Positions 26,693 to 37,846 of a stretch of 64,000 nucleotides of DNA are shown piece after piece; position 1 is the stretch's first letter, and each line of letters begins with the position of its first letter. Origin of the DNA: Cheilinus undulatus. Lineage: Eukaryota > Chordata > Actinopteri > Labriformes > Labridae. Under the pieces are notes generated by a model. The model ran no database searches, had not been told where the DNA came from, and was given only the letters and a program-made list of their open reading frames with translations. Made by a program: the position numbers and the translations under genes. The DNA lies in contig NC_054875.1 in the NCBI RefSeq assembly GCF_018320785.1, forward strand, positions 28,587,157-28,651,156, read 5' to 3'.

Positions 26693-27770
26693 TACACAGT
26701 ACATTTACCTGAGTAAATTTTACTCAAATTGAATACAATTTTACTCTGAAAAATATAACATTTGGTCCAAGTCTATTTGGAGTAAAATTTACTCTGCTTG
26801 CAGAGTAATGTTTTCAGAGTTGTTTTTACTCTAAAACATGTTTTTATTTAACTCTAAATGATGATTATGTACTCCATAATGAAAAAAATTAACACGACTG
26901 CAGTAATTGTACTCACTACAGAGTCATACAGACCTTAGTTTACTCATTATAGGGCCTTTTTTTTTCTTAATACTGATATTTAGTCCTTTCAGAGCTGTTT
27001 TTCATTCCTTTTAGAAATGTTTCCTAATCATTACGGAACAATTTCTACTCCATTTACAATTGAGTAACGCTTATGTAGAACTGTATCTTCCTCTAAATAG
27101 ATTAATCTTCCTCTTTATTAAGAGCTACATTTCCTCTTAATAGATAATTCTGCCTTTCCACCTATGAAGGCCATGACAACAAAGGAGGTCTTGTTTTACT
27201 TATACATATTAGACATAGTGTTCTAATATTACAGGAATAGTTGTGATGAAGATATGACAAGCACAAGATGAGGTAGTAAGGTTAAAGAAGTTTATTTGAC
27301 AACAACAGTGCAAATGATAGCGAGCTGGCTGGTGGTTGGCAGAATCACTTGCAGAGAGATGGAGACACTGCAACAAAAGGACAAAATGGAGTTAGACAAG
27401 GCAAAAAAGTCACTGAAAAATCACTAGATTATCAAAGGTTGAAGAGGAGCCAGGTTACCTGATAAGAAGCTGTAGTACACAGGTGTCTGAAGGTTCATCA
27501 CCAGGTGAGGAGATCTTGGTTGCAAAGGCTTAGCTGCAGCTGGGACAGCAAATGAGCTGCAGCCGTGACCGGCCATGAGTGATACCAGCTGAGTTGAAAC
27601 ATAAGTGGATGTGGTTGAAGTTTTACTCCAGCAGAATTTACTCTGTTTTTTAACTCCAACTCTGATGGTGGCTGGTAATAAATACACTTAACAAAGAGTC
27701 AATTTTCCTTTTTTTTGAGTAAAATATTATTTACTCTGGGAAAAATACACCCCAGATTTTCCTGTGTACA
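26693..27770. mobile_element. Putative non-autonomous DNA element with TACACAG ends
   Basis: The left end tacacagtacattt, followed by gagtaaattttactc, faces a right end with gagtaaaatattatttactc followed by cctgtgta. The ends are inverted copies at low identity. The interior repeats many ttttactc/gagtaaa motifs (about 26740-26840). No convincing target duplication, and no transposase. Confidence 0.5.
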
Positions 27771-28339
27771 AAATAAGATAAACTAGAAAACTTTTCTAGA
27801 AAAATGTAATGCTTCAGTCTTTGCATGATGTGTAGAGTATGATGTCCCTGCTGCAAAAAGTTTATAAGACCTTTTTTGACACACATTTCAGGTCAAAGAC
27901 TCAAAGGGGCCCAGGCCAACATGAGCCCTGAACATTTTGACTGAAGCCCCAAACATAAAACAATTATCAGACTGTACTCCTCTGCTCCTCTCTCAGCTCT
28001 GTTTGACTCAGCCTCTCTTTGCACTGGAGACACTGGGTGTTTTTCATAATATAAACAAAACATGTTCATTTATCAGTATCAGTGTCTGTTAAAATGAGTT
28101 TGTAAATATCAACTATCTGATAAAGTCCAATATTTTCATCCCTACACTGCACTAGGGCCAATGAATAGAAAGCCTTAATGGTGAATCATTCCATCACCCT
28201 GTAGCTAAAGGTGTCAGAGGTGTACGCTGCACCACAACATAGTTTCACAACTATTCGATTCCTTTTGTAGTCTTATCAACAGTGGCTAGAATAAGAGCGT
28301 GCCATTTGGCAAAGGTGGGCAATTACCTGGGCCTTGGGT
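27771..28339. other. Intergenic, no recognised feature
   Basis: Mixed AT-rich sequence without supported genes. A region around 27970-28060 has no coding potential. Confidence 0.35.
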
Positions 28340-28364
28340 TCCAAGGGGCCTCAAGGTAAACAGT

Positions 28365-28590
28365 AAATGGACTTGAGCTTGTATTGCACTTTTCTAGTCC
28401 TCCGACTACTCATGCCACCAGTATTAGCTTATCCCATTCACATCCGTATGCATTTATGCACCACTGACGAAGCAGTGGGAGCCAATGTCCTGCCCAAGTA
28501 TGAATCTACGTGTGGCTGCAGGAGCTGGGGATCATATCCACAACTTTCTGATTGCAGGATGACTGACTCCAGTTACTGAGCCACAGTCTG
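28365..28590. repeat. Dispersed repeat fragment common in teleosts
   Basis: Landmarks ttgcacttttctagtcctcc, cattcacatcc, gccaatgtcctgc and ccagttactgagccac resemble a repeat I recognise from many fish genomes (shared wording around a cttttctagtc start and a gagccac end). Class unknown. Confidence 0.45.
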
Positions 28591-28599
28591 TAGAGTGTG

Positions 28600-29700
28600 C
28601 ATGAAATATGTGGCATGCCCATAAAATTAGTTAAATGATTATGACATGTATTTTGAAAGTTCATATGAGATCAAGAGAAATTAAACTGGCCTCAAAATAG
28701 ATTATGATGATCCAATAAGTCTCTAGGAAGGACCTTCAGCTGAACCAACAAGGTCCAGCCCCCTTAAAAAAATTACCCAAATTTTCATATAAAAAATTAT
28801 GTTTGGTAGATCCAAGCAGACATACTGGAATAAGAAAAACTGGAAAATATAAAATACACTAGCTGGTGGATTACTATGATGGCATGCAATAAATAAAAGT
28901 CAGATACTGCACCAATAATGGCCACATATTTGTTTATTGTTAGGAGTAACTCTGGCCTAGAGACATGTTAAAATATTAAGATGTGCTGAGTTTCAGTTAC
29001 AATACTCTTCTAAGAGGTGATAACCATGTACTGTTAAAAATTACATTTCAGATCTTTTTTTTGCCTTGACATTCTTTGGCTTTTTTTTTTTTTTTTTTAA
29101 CCTAAAAAGAGATGCTTAAAAATATTTAGTTCACTTTCTTTATCTGCTTTTATACAAAGAAGGGAAGGGCCTCATGTTGGTCTCCACCTGGGGCCTCCCT
29201 ATTACTAAGGCCTCCTCTGTATGGCAGACCTTAATCAAGATGGAATATGTAGTTTGTTGTTGGTTCTCCCCTGAACTGGCCTATAGGAATATCAAGCGGG
29301 AGTGTGTCACCTCTTTGGAGAATTATCTACAAGCTTTGTGTGCCCTCTAGTGTTGTGTTTGAAAATCACAATAACATGGTGACAAGTACTGGAGCTTTCA
29401 AAATTCACAGAAACACCGCTTGTAAGAACTTAAAAAACACATACAAATCAGATTCTTTTAAACTCATTTAACTTATTCTAACAGCCATGGACTGAATTTT
29501 GTTCACATAAACTTTTACTCCTCTGTCTCAGCAATTCTTTACATATGTTTTTTATTTGTGAAATCATTTTTAAAGATGGTGTTGCAATGCCTGGAGAAGT
29601 GGGTTTATTCTAGTTGTTGCCCATATTGTATAATTGGCCCATCCAGCAAAGGATAACCTCCTAGTGTCATAAAGACATGTAAGATCAGTCTTGCTAATTT
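28600..29700. other. Intergenic, AT-rich
   Basis: Contains a poly(T) run near 29081-29098. Otherwise nothing recognised. Confidence 0.35.
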
Positions 29701-29701
29701 T

Positions 29702-31112
29702 CAGTGCATTTGGAAATTATTTAGATCCCTTCACTTTTGTCAGTTTTGTATGTTGCAGCCTGATCCTTCTGTCAAAAATAAATAAATAAAAAATCTCATT
29801 AATCTATGCACAGTAAGTAGGCTTTAGTGATGGTTGTCCATCTGAGACTTTGTCTCCACACAGGATCTCTGGAGCTCAGTCAGAGTGACCATCAGGTTCT
29901 TGGTCATCTCCCTCACTAGAGCCTTTCGCTGCTGATTGCTTAGTTTGGATGGAGGCCATTGGGCTCTTGGGAACCTTCAGCACAACAGAAATTATTTTGT
30001 AGCCTTCCTCAGATCTATGCCTCTTGCACCTAAACTCTACAGGCAGTTCCTTTGACCTCAAGGCTTGGTTTTGTTCTGATATGCATCGTCAGCTGTGGGG
30101 CCTTCTATAGACAGGTGTGTGCTTTTTCCAAATCATGTCCAATCAGTGTGTTTGACCACTGGTGAACTCTAACCAAGGTGCTAAAACATCTCAGCAACAA
30201 TCAAGATAAATAGGAGGGATCTGAGCTAATTTTAAGTGGTTTTGGTAAGGCTCAGAATAATTGTGTAAATGTGATATTCCTGGTTCTTATTTTTCATGAA
30301 TTTGCTAAAATGTGTTTGAGTTATCTGACAGTGTTGATCCATTTAGTGTTAGTCCAGCTCTGTAGAGAGTCAATTGTTTTAATTTTCACCCTCTGCCATT
30401 TTGAATCTGGGGCCAGCTGTTGTTCCACCATGCATTTGTGCAGAGTGTTAAGGTGTATTTTAGATGTGTTTAGCAGTGTTAATATGTTGCCTTTTGTACA
30501 GTGATCACTGCTCATTCCTTTTTTAATGTTTTTTTTGTGTGAATTATTGCTGTTTTGGATATTAAACACTTCTGCACCATGAGTGTAGTTGTCTACTAAG
30601 TCAGTCACTTCCTGACAGGAGTGCAGGCTTTAAAGTCAGAGCACATTTTACCTTGAAGTGTCATTGCTCTATAACTGCCATAAGACACTGCCATAGTAGT
30701 TCAATATGAGGTAGTAATTTATGAACATGAAGTTCCCTGCACTGTGTAAATAAATTAATTAAAAATACGTTGGGTTCACATCCAACGTGAAAGGAAACAA
30801 CACAAAATTGTGTGAAAAGTATACTTAAATGTGAAAAAAAGAAACACTATGAGTATTAAGAATTAACACTATGAGAAAAGTAAGATACTAACACTTTCCA
30901 AAGTGTTACATTAAAACTCAAAGGAGTGGACACATATGAAGACTTCTAGTGTTACATTTAAAACTATCAGTGTTTATTTAACACTGGTTATTTTGCTGTG
31001 TCCTGAGTTTAGATTCATGAGACTAGAATCACTTTTTTGACTGTGGCATCAGGCTGCAACTTGACAAAATTAACAAAAAGTGAAGGGGGTCTGAATATTT
31101 TCTGAATACACT
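29702..31112 (-). mobile_element. Decayed Tc1-like transposon remnant split by another insertion
   Basis: Inverted ends: catttggaaattatttagatcccttc with tgttgcagcctgat on the left; aggctgcaacttgac and tgaagggggtctgaat on the right. The internal block (30000-30170) with ggcagttcctttgacctcaagg and tgatatgcatcgtcagctgtg matches a well-known fish Tc1-like repeat whose transposase would lie on the minus strand; only short broken frames remain. A separate element (about 30316-31004) interrupts the right half. Confidence 0.7.
30325..31000. mobile_element. MITE-like insertion nested in the Tc1 remnant
   Basis: The Tc1 sequence breaks after gaatttgctaaaa and resumes with tttagattcatgagac. Between them lies sequence starting acagtgttg...tagtgttag and ending aacactggttattttgctgtg, inverted at the ends. 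The interior has further cagtgtt/aacact motifs (30840-30975). Boundaries approximate. Confidence 0.5.
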
Positions 31113-32589
31113 TCACCTGCATATATACTACACTACAGCTTTTTAACCCTTTATTACCTTTCATATTGAGCTTTAAAGCTCATTTACACTTTTCTAACTG
31201 TTTTCAAGTTGTATACTTCACTAATAGAGCTCATCGCTGCTCCTCCTGTGGCAGGGGCTTAAATGCTCATTGTGTCCTTACGCTCTACACGTTTATCTTT
31301 CAGAGGCAAATGAAGTACATTAGGGAAGACAGTGATTCTTATTCAGGTATCCATGACTCTTCATCTGAGTTGTCTTAACATGTCAGAATGTAAATCTTAA
31401 TGTTGCATAGATTTGTGTTTTCCTACAATGCTGTCTAAATATTTTCATTTGTTTGTAACATTTTACCTTTACAGACACTGAAGCCCACAGAATGTACTTC
31501 TTTTACTGACTTGCTGGTCATAATACATGGCCATAAAACTTCTCAAAGATCAGGCTTTAGAGATTGTTTAACTACAGTTGAACTGACATGATTGTCTGAA
31601 TTTTACTGGATGCTTTTGAGCAAAGGGAGACTAAAAAATCAAAAGGAAGAACCTTATCATTCACCAACACTGTATGTGAGGACATAAGTCTATTTTTTTC
31701 ACCTGTTCAGATTGCGTCTGTGTGGTTGGGGAGGGGTGGGCTTCATTAAGCCTTCATCTCTATGTCACGTGCTTGAGGCATACTTTGCATATTGATCAGG
31801 TCTGCGCGTGGACAGCTGCTCTGATGGAATGAGCCCAATTAAAGGGGAGAAGAAGAAACCCGGCACGCGCTGTCCTCTATTGAGCTGTATTAATCGTTTA
31901 AGACGAGCTGGCTGCTTAGCTGGATGCACGCTAATTAGCGGGGCTGTTTAAACAGTTTAATAGACTTTGATAGTGACGTCAGCAAACCATGCATTTAAAC
32001 CAGTGCGTTTTATTGTCCAACAGAAACATTGGTGGTTGACTGTAAGGCAAATAGCTCTCAGTTTACAACACTGGGGATTAAAGAACTCAATCAATCAAAT
32101 AATGTGTGAAAAGTAATCAATGACACGTTTCATTTGCTGTGATGGTCGTTATATTTTACTTTAAGCGACAGAATGAAACACAAATCAAACATGAAATGAT
32201 TTTATAAGCCTAACTGTTTGATTTGTAGCATTTTATTGTACAGACAAGCGTGTGTTACCTCACAGAGGCGACATCGCCACCCAGACTTTTCAGATATGGA
32301 TTTAATTTCAGCATGAGTGCATTTTAAGGTAATAAATAATACCAAGTTGTAGTGATGATTCATTAATAAAGTTGAACACAGTGCAGGCACTCTTTTGAGC
32401 ACCGTATGAACAACGACACAGTTTGGTGGACATTTACGCATAAGCTCTCCAAAGAAACACAGCAGGATAATGTTGTGCGCAAAGGGTAGGCTACAGTGAC
32501 TGTCAAAGCAAACCCGTTGCACGCGAGGTTATATAATGAAGTTTCTTTTTTCATTTTTAATAATTCATTATGATCACATAATGTACACA
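31113..32589. other. trh downstream region with candidate conserved noncoding DNA
   Basis: No gene supported. The segment 31790-32010 has balanced base composition with homeodomain-type cores (gctaattagc, ttaatcg) and a tgacgtca core near 31973, unlike the AT-rich flanks; it may be regulatory. Confidence 0.35.
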
Positions 32590-32595
32590 TTTATT
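32590..32595 (-). terminator. Candidate polyadenylation signal of trh
   Basis: AATAAA on the minus strand, 44 nt past the stop codon. A very short 3' UTR would follow; longer forms cannot be excluded. Confidence 0.4.
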
Positions 32596-32638
32596 AGTTT
32601 ACAATACAACAGTGACGCACAGCAGACCTCGGTTTACC

Positions 32639-33868
32639 CTACTCTCCTTCCACTAAATCCTCCTCAGGTGCGAATCTTTTCCCCGGGTGTTGTCTCTTCT
32701 CCTCGGCATGGCTCTTGTTAATGTTGTCTAAAAAGTCGAGCAGTAAACTGGTCTTGCTGCAGCTCGTAGGTTCCAATGCATCACACGGACTGTTTGTGCC
32801 TAAATCCGGAGTGGAGTTATCCCAAAACCGTTTTCCTGGGTGCTGGCGCTTTTCCAACTCAGCAAGGTCTTCATCTCCATCTGCGTCAGCATCCCAGTCC
32901 CCTTCGCTCTCCTCACCCTGAGGCTGGCGCTTACCTGGGTGCTGGCGTTTGCTTTGCAGCACCAGGTAGCGCTTGCCCGGGTGCTGCCGTTTGGAAAGTT
33001 CACTCAAGAGCATGACGGGGTTTTCTGAAATGTGTCCCGTGGTGAAGCGCTTTCCCGGGTGCTGGCGTTTCTGGAGCTCCATGAATGAGCTCAGTGCATC
33101 TTCGCGTTTGCCTGGGTGCTGTCTTCTTTGAACATCCAAGTACTGCTCATCCTCGTCTTCCTCTCTCCTCCCTGGATGCTGCCGCTTCTCCAAATCCTCC
33201 ATGTACCTCTTGCCGGGATGCTGTCGTTTTGACACCCATGCTGTCTGAGAGGAAGATCCCTCTGGAAAAAGAGGAAATTCAATTTTTTTCTACAAACTGC
33301 AAAATAACAGCTTTTCTTGCTTGTCCGTGTCATGCGTAAAATACGCACAAATGGCTATAAATGATTTTGATGGCAACATCAAATTGATCGTGGACTTTTT
33401 TGTTAAAGCCACAGTTACCACTTTATCTACATAAATTAAGAACTATTATTTATTGGCATGTGCCTTTAAAGGACAAGACAATCAAGCATGCCTCTACTTT
33501 TTACAACTGCAATGTACCATCCAGTTGGAAATTATACATTAAAAATCTCATGGCTGTTAAACTTAAAAATGTCACAAGGGCTTTAAAATGGAGCATCATA
33601 AAGAACTCTGTTGCATTATTTTGCATCTCCAGAGTCCTTGATATTTGCTCAACTGATTCAAGACGCATAGTTACGCACCGTTCCTGCCGTCCTCCTCCTG
33701 AATCTTATTGAGAATGGACCTTAACAGGAGACTTTCTGCTCTCTGTAGGATTATGTCGTCTATGGTCACTCGGTCCGTGTCGTCCTCAGCAGGAAGACCC
33801 TGTCCCACACACACAGTCAGGTTGTAGACCACGAGAGAAGCCAAGAAGAGCAGACATGTCGACTTCAT
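32639..33868 (-). CDS. trh: Prepro-thyrotropin-releasing hormone with eight TRH progenitor copies
   Basis: Secreted neuropeptide precursor; cleavage at paired basic residues, amidation using the glycine, and cyclisation of glutamine would yield pyroGlu-His-Pro-NH2. Coding exons 33868-33679 and 33261-32639 (813 nt, 270 residues), joined in frame. Residues 1-23 are a signal peptide ([20 protein letters not shown]). Exon 3 holds eight QHPG units: seven as QHPGKR and one as QHPGRR; seven are preceded by KR and one by RR. Spacer peptides are acidic. Mammals typically have five or six copies, fish more. A noncoding exon lies upstream. No frame break, all eight copies keep dibasic sites on both sides. 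Identification is certain. Confidence 0.98.
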
Positions 33869-33886
33869 GGTAATTTAGTTGGTCGT
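33869..33886 (-). other. trh 5' UTR at start of exon 2
   Basis: Acceptor tttcttcttcag is followed by 18 untranslated nt and the ATG, fitting the three-exon layout of vertebrate TRH genes. Confidence 0.8.
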
Positions 33887-34372
33887 CTGAAGAAGAAACA
33901 GATCAGGGTCAATGGGAAATAAAGCATCCAAAAGGGCAATGCAATATGGGTTCTTTAAGCTCAATAACACAGAGCTTCTTTATTGTAAGCTTATTCTTAC
34001 TTTTGATTTGGCATCAAGACACAGTCATTTTCTGAAAAAAGGTAAGCTACAAAAGAAGACATAATCAATCCAAGAAGAAATAACCAATCCAGTTAAACTG
34101 CGTTTTGCTTTGATTTATTTTTAATCAACTAGTTACCTTTACTCTGATGACATGAATGGCTATAAAATCATTTAAAGTCCATCTGCATCTGTAAGTTCGC
34201 TGCAGTAGGGGCAGCTTTTTAAGCCTGAAGAGTAAATATGTAAACTGACAGCAATGCCAGAGAAAACCAAATTAAGAACGCGGTACATATGAGCCAAATA
34301 TATAACTGCACGAGAAAGCAGAAAACAGCAGGCATGCATTGTAAATGTCAAACTGAAGTGCGCCATATTCAC

Positions 34373-34485
34373 CTTAAAGTATCCAAAAGCCCTCTCTCGC
34401 TCAGCCTGGGTGCTCGCAGTCGTGGATGGAGCGCGCAGCCTCTCACAGCAGTCGCTGACCCGTTAAGGCCAAGTCTGGAGGTATG
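34373..34485 (-). other. trh noncoding exon 1
   Basis: The donor AAG then GTGAAT ends the exon at 34373. With a TATA box at 34509-34515 the start should be near 34480-34485. The exon contains no coding part of the precursor. Confidence 0.65.
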
Positions 34486-34508
34486 CGTGGATAACTTTCC
34501 GTCTCGGC

Positions 34509-34515
34509 ATTTATA
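34509..34515 (-). promoter_or_regulatory. trh TATA box
   Basis: TATAAAT on the minus strand, about 30 bp upstream of the predicted start of exon 1. A TGACGAC half-site resembling a cAMP-response element lies just upstream (about 34529-34535), consistent with known cAMP control of TRH promoters; the functional link is inference. Confidence 0.7.
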
Positions 34516-34619
34516 CGAACTGCTCACTGTCGTCACACCATTGCTGAAGTCATTTTTCAGGTTTCCTCGTCTCCGCTGATGTCACTAAGTCGTGCGCAAA
34601 TGGATGTGGTGAATGATCG

Positions 34620-36228
34620 CCCCACAGGGGCCGCTGCCCATTCTGCCTTTGAAAAACAGATTGTCTGAATGTGAGGGGAAACAGGTGGTTCAGGATGATT
34701 TGATAAGATGATTTTAACTATTTTAGACGGCAAAAAGCTCGAAACATTTGTCCATACCAAGACTTCTCATGCGGGGATATGTTGTTTCATTTCTTAATTT
34801 TTAGAACAAGCAGGGGTCTCTTTACATAGGGGGAGGTTTTTTATTGCTGTGTGCCAGATAACAACTTAAATGGCCTTAACAAATGAAATCAGAATGTCTC
34901 CTGCTGAGCGCCAGCAAAGGATGCAGAGAGATTAGTTAGATTTTTGATATACCCAACACCACAGGACTCAAGAGAGAGGAGAGAGTCCATGTGGCTCTCC
35001 TGAGTACAACTGCAGCACTCTGGTCACGATGCAACACAGCTCAGTGTACCATAGGTTCAACTGAAGTTTGCCTTTGTGGAAGAGATGAAGCACACAGAAG
35101 TAAAACTTGTTAAATCCTGTTGCATTTAGGTAATATGTCAGTGATTTCTGCCACATTCAGGGCTTAAAATGAACATCTATGAAGAACATTATAGAAATTT
35201 TGTATTCTTATATAAAAGCAATGAACTTCCAAGTACTTTTTGATGACTTCACTCATTAATCTGGCAGGTAGTATTTGAAATTGTTCAGCCAATCAAATTA
35301 AAACCTAAATAATGATATTTAAGAAATAAGATGATCAGTCACCAATAAAAAATAAAACAATCTTGAACTGTTAAAGCTCCAATGAGAAGTTCTGCTGCTA
35401 TTGAAACAGAATCGTATGAATATTGATGTCTCTTTAAGGATCCCAAAAGCAAACCAGAACACAGCATAAAGACGGACTTTTTCTTGGTTATTATATAATG
35501 TCAAATAACACTGACAGAGGGGTAGGTGTCAGGCAAGGTGCCAGGATTTTTTTCTATTATCTAATGAGTGTTATATTCACCTGCTGTATTATTTATTCAT
35601 CTATTTTTATTTCTGGAAAAAAAAGACTTTTAAAGGATGATCAAAGGTATATCAGGTACCACATTTTCCATAGGGGTTAAAAAATTCATCATAAATTCAT
35701 CATGGACTTTAAGTGCCACACACAAGCTTTAAACAATTTGTTAATTCTATTGTTATTACTTTGTTGTCCTTGTTATGTCTGCAAATGTAGCAGGACTGAC
35801 AAAGTACTTACCTCTGTCTTTATGGTGGCAGTTCTGCCTAAAAATCAGAGAATCTAAATGAGCTCTAAATGAATGTAAACTGAATTAGATTGAAGCATGA
35901 TTTGAATCAGGATCTGATTTTCTGAAGATATCAAAGCATCTGATGGCTATAACGACCTATGACCTTTTTCCCCCTGCATTTTCAAACTAAAATGTTGATG
36001 AAAAATGACTAAAGTAAAGAGGATAAGTGATGAACTGTTAGGAACTTACAGTGATTCAGCAATTTTGGCACCCCCCTGTGGAAAACCTGTTCATCTTATT
36101 TTCTTACACACAAGACAGTTTTCAGTCTGATTTCAGGCATAATTTGCTTCATGACCTGATTTAAAGCTTGTTGCAAATGATAATTTATCCAAATAATTTT
36201 TTTGTGGCATCATAGTGATTATCATATA
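34620..36228. other. Upstream of trh; no recognised gene
   Basis: Mixed sequence with no supported gene or repeat boundary. It may hold distal trh control DNA, but I see no specific site to support that. Confidence 0.35.
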
Positions 36229-37844
36229 CAGTTGAAACCAGAAGTTTACATACACTATATAAAAAGGCACATAAACTTTTTTTTCTCACCGTCTAACATT
36301 AAATCAGATTAAACTTTTCCTGTTTTTGGTCATTTAGGATTACCAAAATTATTTCTATTTGCTAAATGCCAGAATAATGAGAAAATGATTTTTTTAGACA
36401 ATTTTTTATTATTTTCTTGAGAGTCAGAAGTTTACATACACTAAGATTACTATGCCTTTAAACAATTTGGGAAAGACCAGATGATGATGTCATGTCTTTG
36501 GAAGCCTCTGATAGGTTTATTGACAACATTTGAGTTAATTAGAGGCACACCTGTGGATGTATTTTAAGGCACACCTGAAACACACTGCTTCTTTGTGTAA
36601 CATCATGGGAAAATCAAAACAAATCAGCCAAGATATCAGGAAGACAATTGTGGACTTGCACAAGTCTGGTTCATCCTTGGGTGCAATTTCCAGATGCCTG
36701 AAGGTGCCACGTTCATCTGTTCAAACAATTACATGCAAGTATAAACACCATGGGAATGTCCAGCCATCATACCGCTCAGGAAGGAGACGGGTTCTGTGTC
36801 CCAGAGATGAACGTGCTTTGGTCTGAAAAGTGCATCTCAACCCAAGAACAAAAGCAAAAGACCTTGTGAAGATGCTGGCTGAAGCTGGTAAGAGTGTGTC
36901 ATTATCAACAGTCAAACGAGTCCTGTACCGACATGGGCTGAAAGGCCACTCTCCCAGGAAGAAGCCATAACTCCAAAAGAAACATAAAAAAGCCAGATTA
37001 CAGTTTGCAAATGCACACAGGGACAAAGACCTTAATTTTTGGAGACATGTTCTGTGGTCTGACAAATCTAAAATTGAACTTTTTGGCCATAATGACCATT
37101 GTTACATTTGGAGAAAAAAGGGGGAAGCTCGCAAGCCTGAGAACACCATCCCAACTGTGAAACATGGGGATGGCAGCATCATGTTGTGGGGTTGTTTTGC
37201 TGCAGGAGGGACTGGTGCACTTCACAAAATAGATGGCATCATGAGGAAAGAACATTATGTGGAAATACTGAAGCAACATCTCAAGACATCAGCCAGGAAG
37301 TTAAAGCTTGGGTGCAAATGGGTTTTCCAAATGGACAATGACCCTAAGCATACTGCCAAACTGGTTACAAAGTGGCTTAAGGATAACAAAGTCAGTGTTT
37401 TGGAGTGGCCATCACAAAGCCCTGATCTCAATCCCACTGAAAATGTATGGGCAGAGCTGAAAAGGCATGTGCGAGCAAGGCGGCCTACAAACTTGGCTCA
37501 GTTACACCAGTTCTGCCAGGAGGAATGGGCCAAAATTCCTGCAAACTATTGTGAGAAGCTTGTGGAAGCATATCCAAAACATTTGACCCAAGTCATACAG
37601 TTTAAAGGCAATGCTACCAAATACTAATGAAATGTATGTAAACTTCTGACTCTCAAGAAAATAATAAAAAATTGTCTAAAAAATGATCTCTCTCATTATT
37701 CTGGCATTTAGCAAATAGAAATAATTTTGGTAATCCTAATTGACCAAAAACAGGAAAAGTTTAATCTGATTTAATCTTAGACGGTGAGAAAAAAAAGTTT
37801 ATGTGCCTTTTTACATAGTGTATGTAAACTTCTGGTTTCAACTG
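36229..37844 (+). mobile_element. Sleeping Beauty-type Tc1 transposon, nearly full length, inactivated
   Basis: A 1616-bp element beginning cagttgaaaccagaagttta, ending with its inverse, and flanked by TA on both sides (36227-36228, 37845-37846). Each end has the outer repeat and a second inner copy of agtttacatacacta about 200 bp inside, the IR/DR arrangement of the Sleeping Beauty group. The transposase frame runs from 36605 to 37627 and would be 340 residues. Terminal repeats remain closely matched, so the insertion is fairly young. Confidence 0.93.
36605..37627 (+). pseudogene. Tc1/Sleeping Beauty-like transposase with two in-frame stops
   Basis: DD34E cut-and-paste transposase. The N-terminal paired-like DNA-binding helix region (KSKQISQDIRKTIVDLHKSG) and the catalytic domain are readable in one frame of 340 codons. 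Landmarks: WSD with the first aspartate (about residue 153), MDNDPKHTA with the second, and SQSPDLNPTENVWAEL with the glutamate. Two stop codons interrupt it: a TGA at 36824-36826, where a CGA arginine is likely ancestral, and a TAA near 36968-36970. No frameshift. The encoded protein would be truncated in the DNA-binding part, so this copy is not autonomous. Confidence 0.93.
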
Positions 37845-37846
37845 TA

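Noticed and set aside
32363-32590. Short frames downstream of trh
   Set aside because: Low-complexity chance frames in AT-rich DNA with no similarity to a known family and no splice support.
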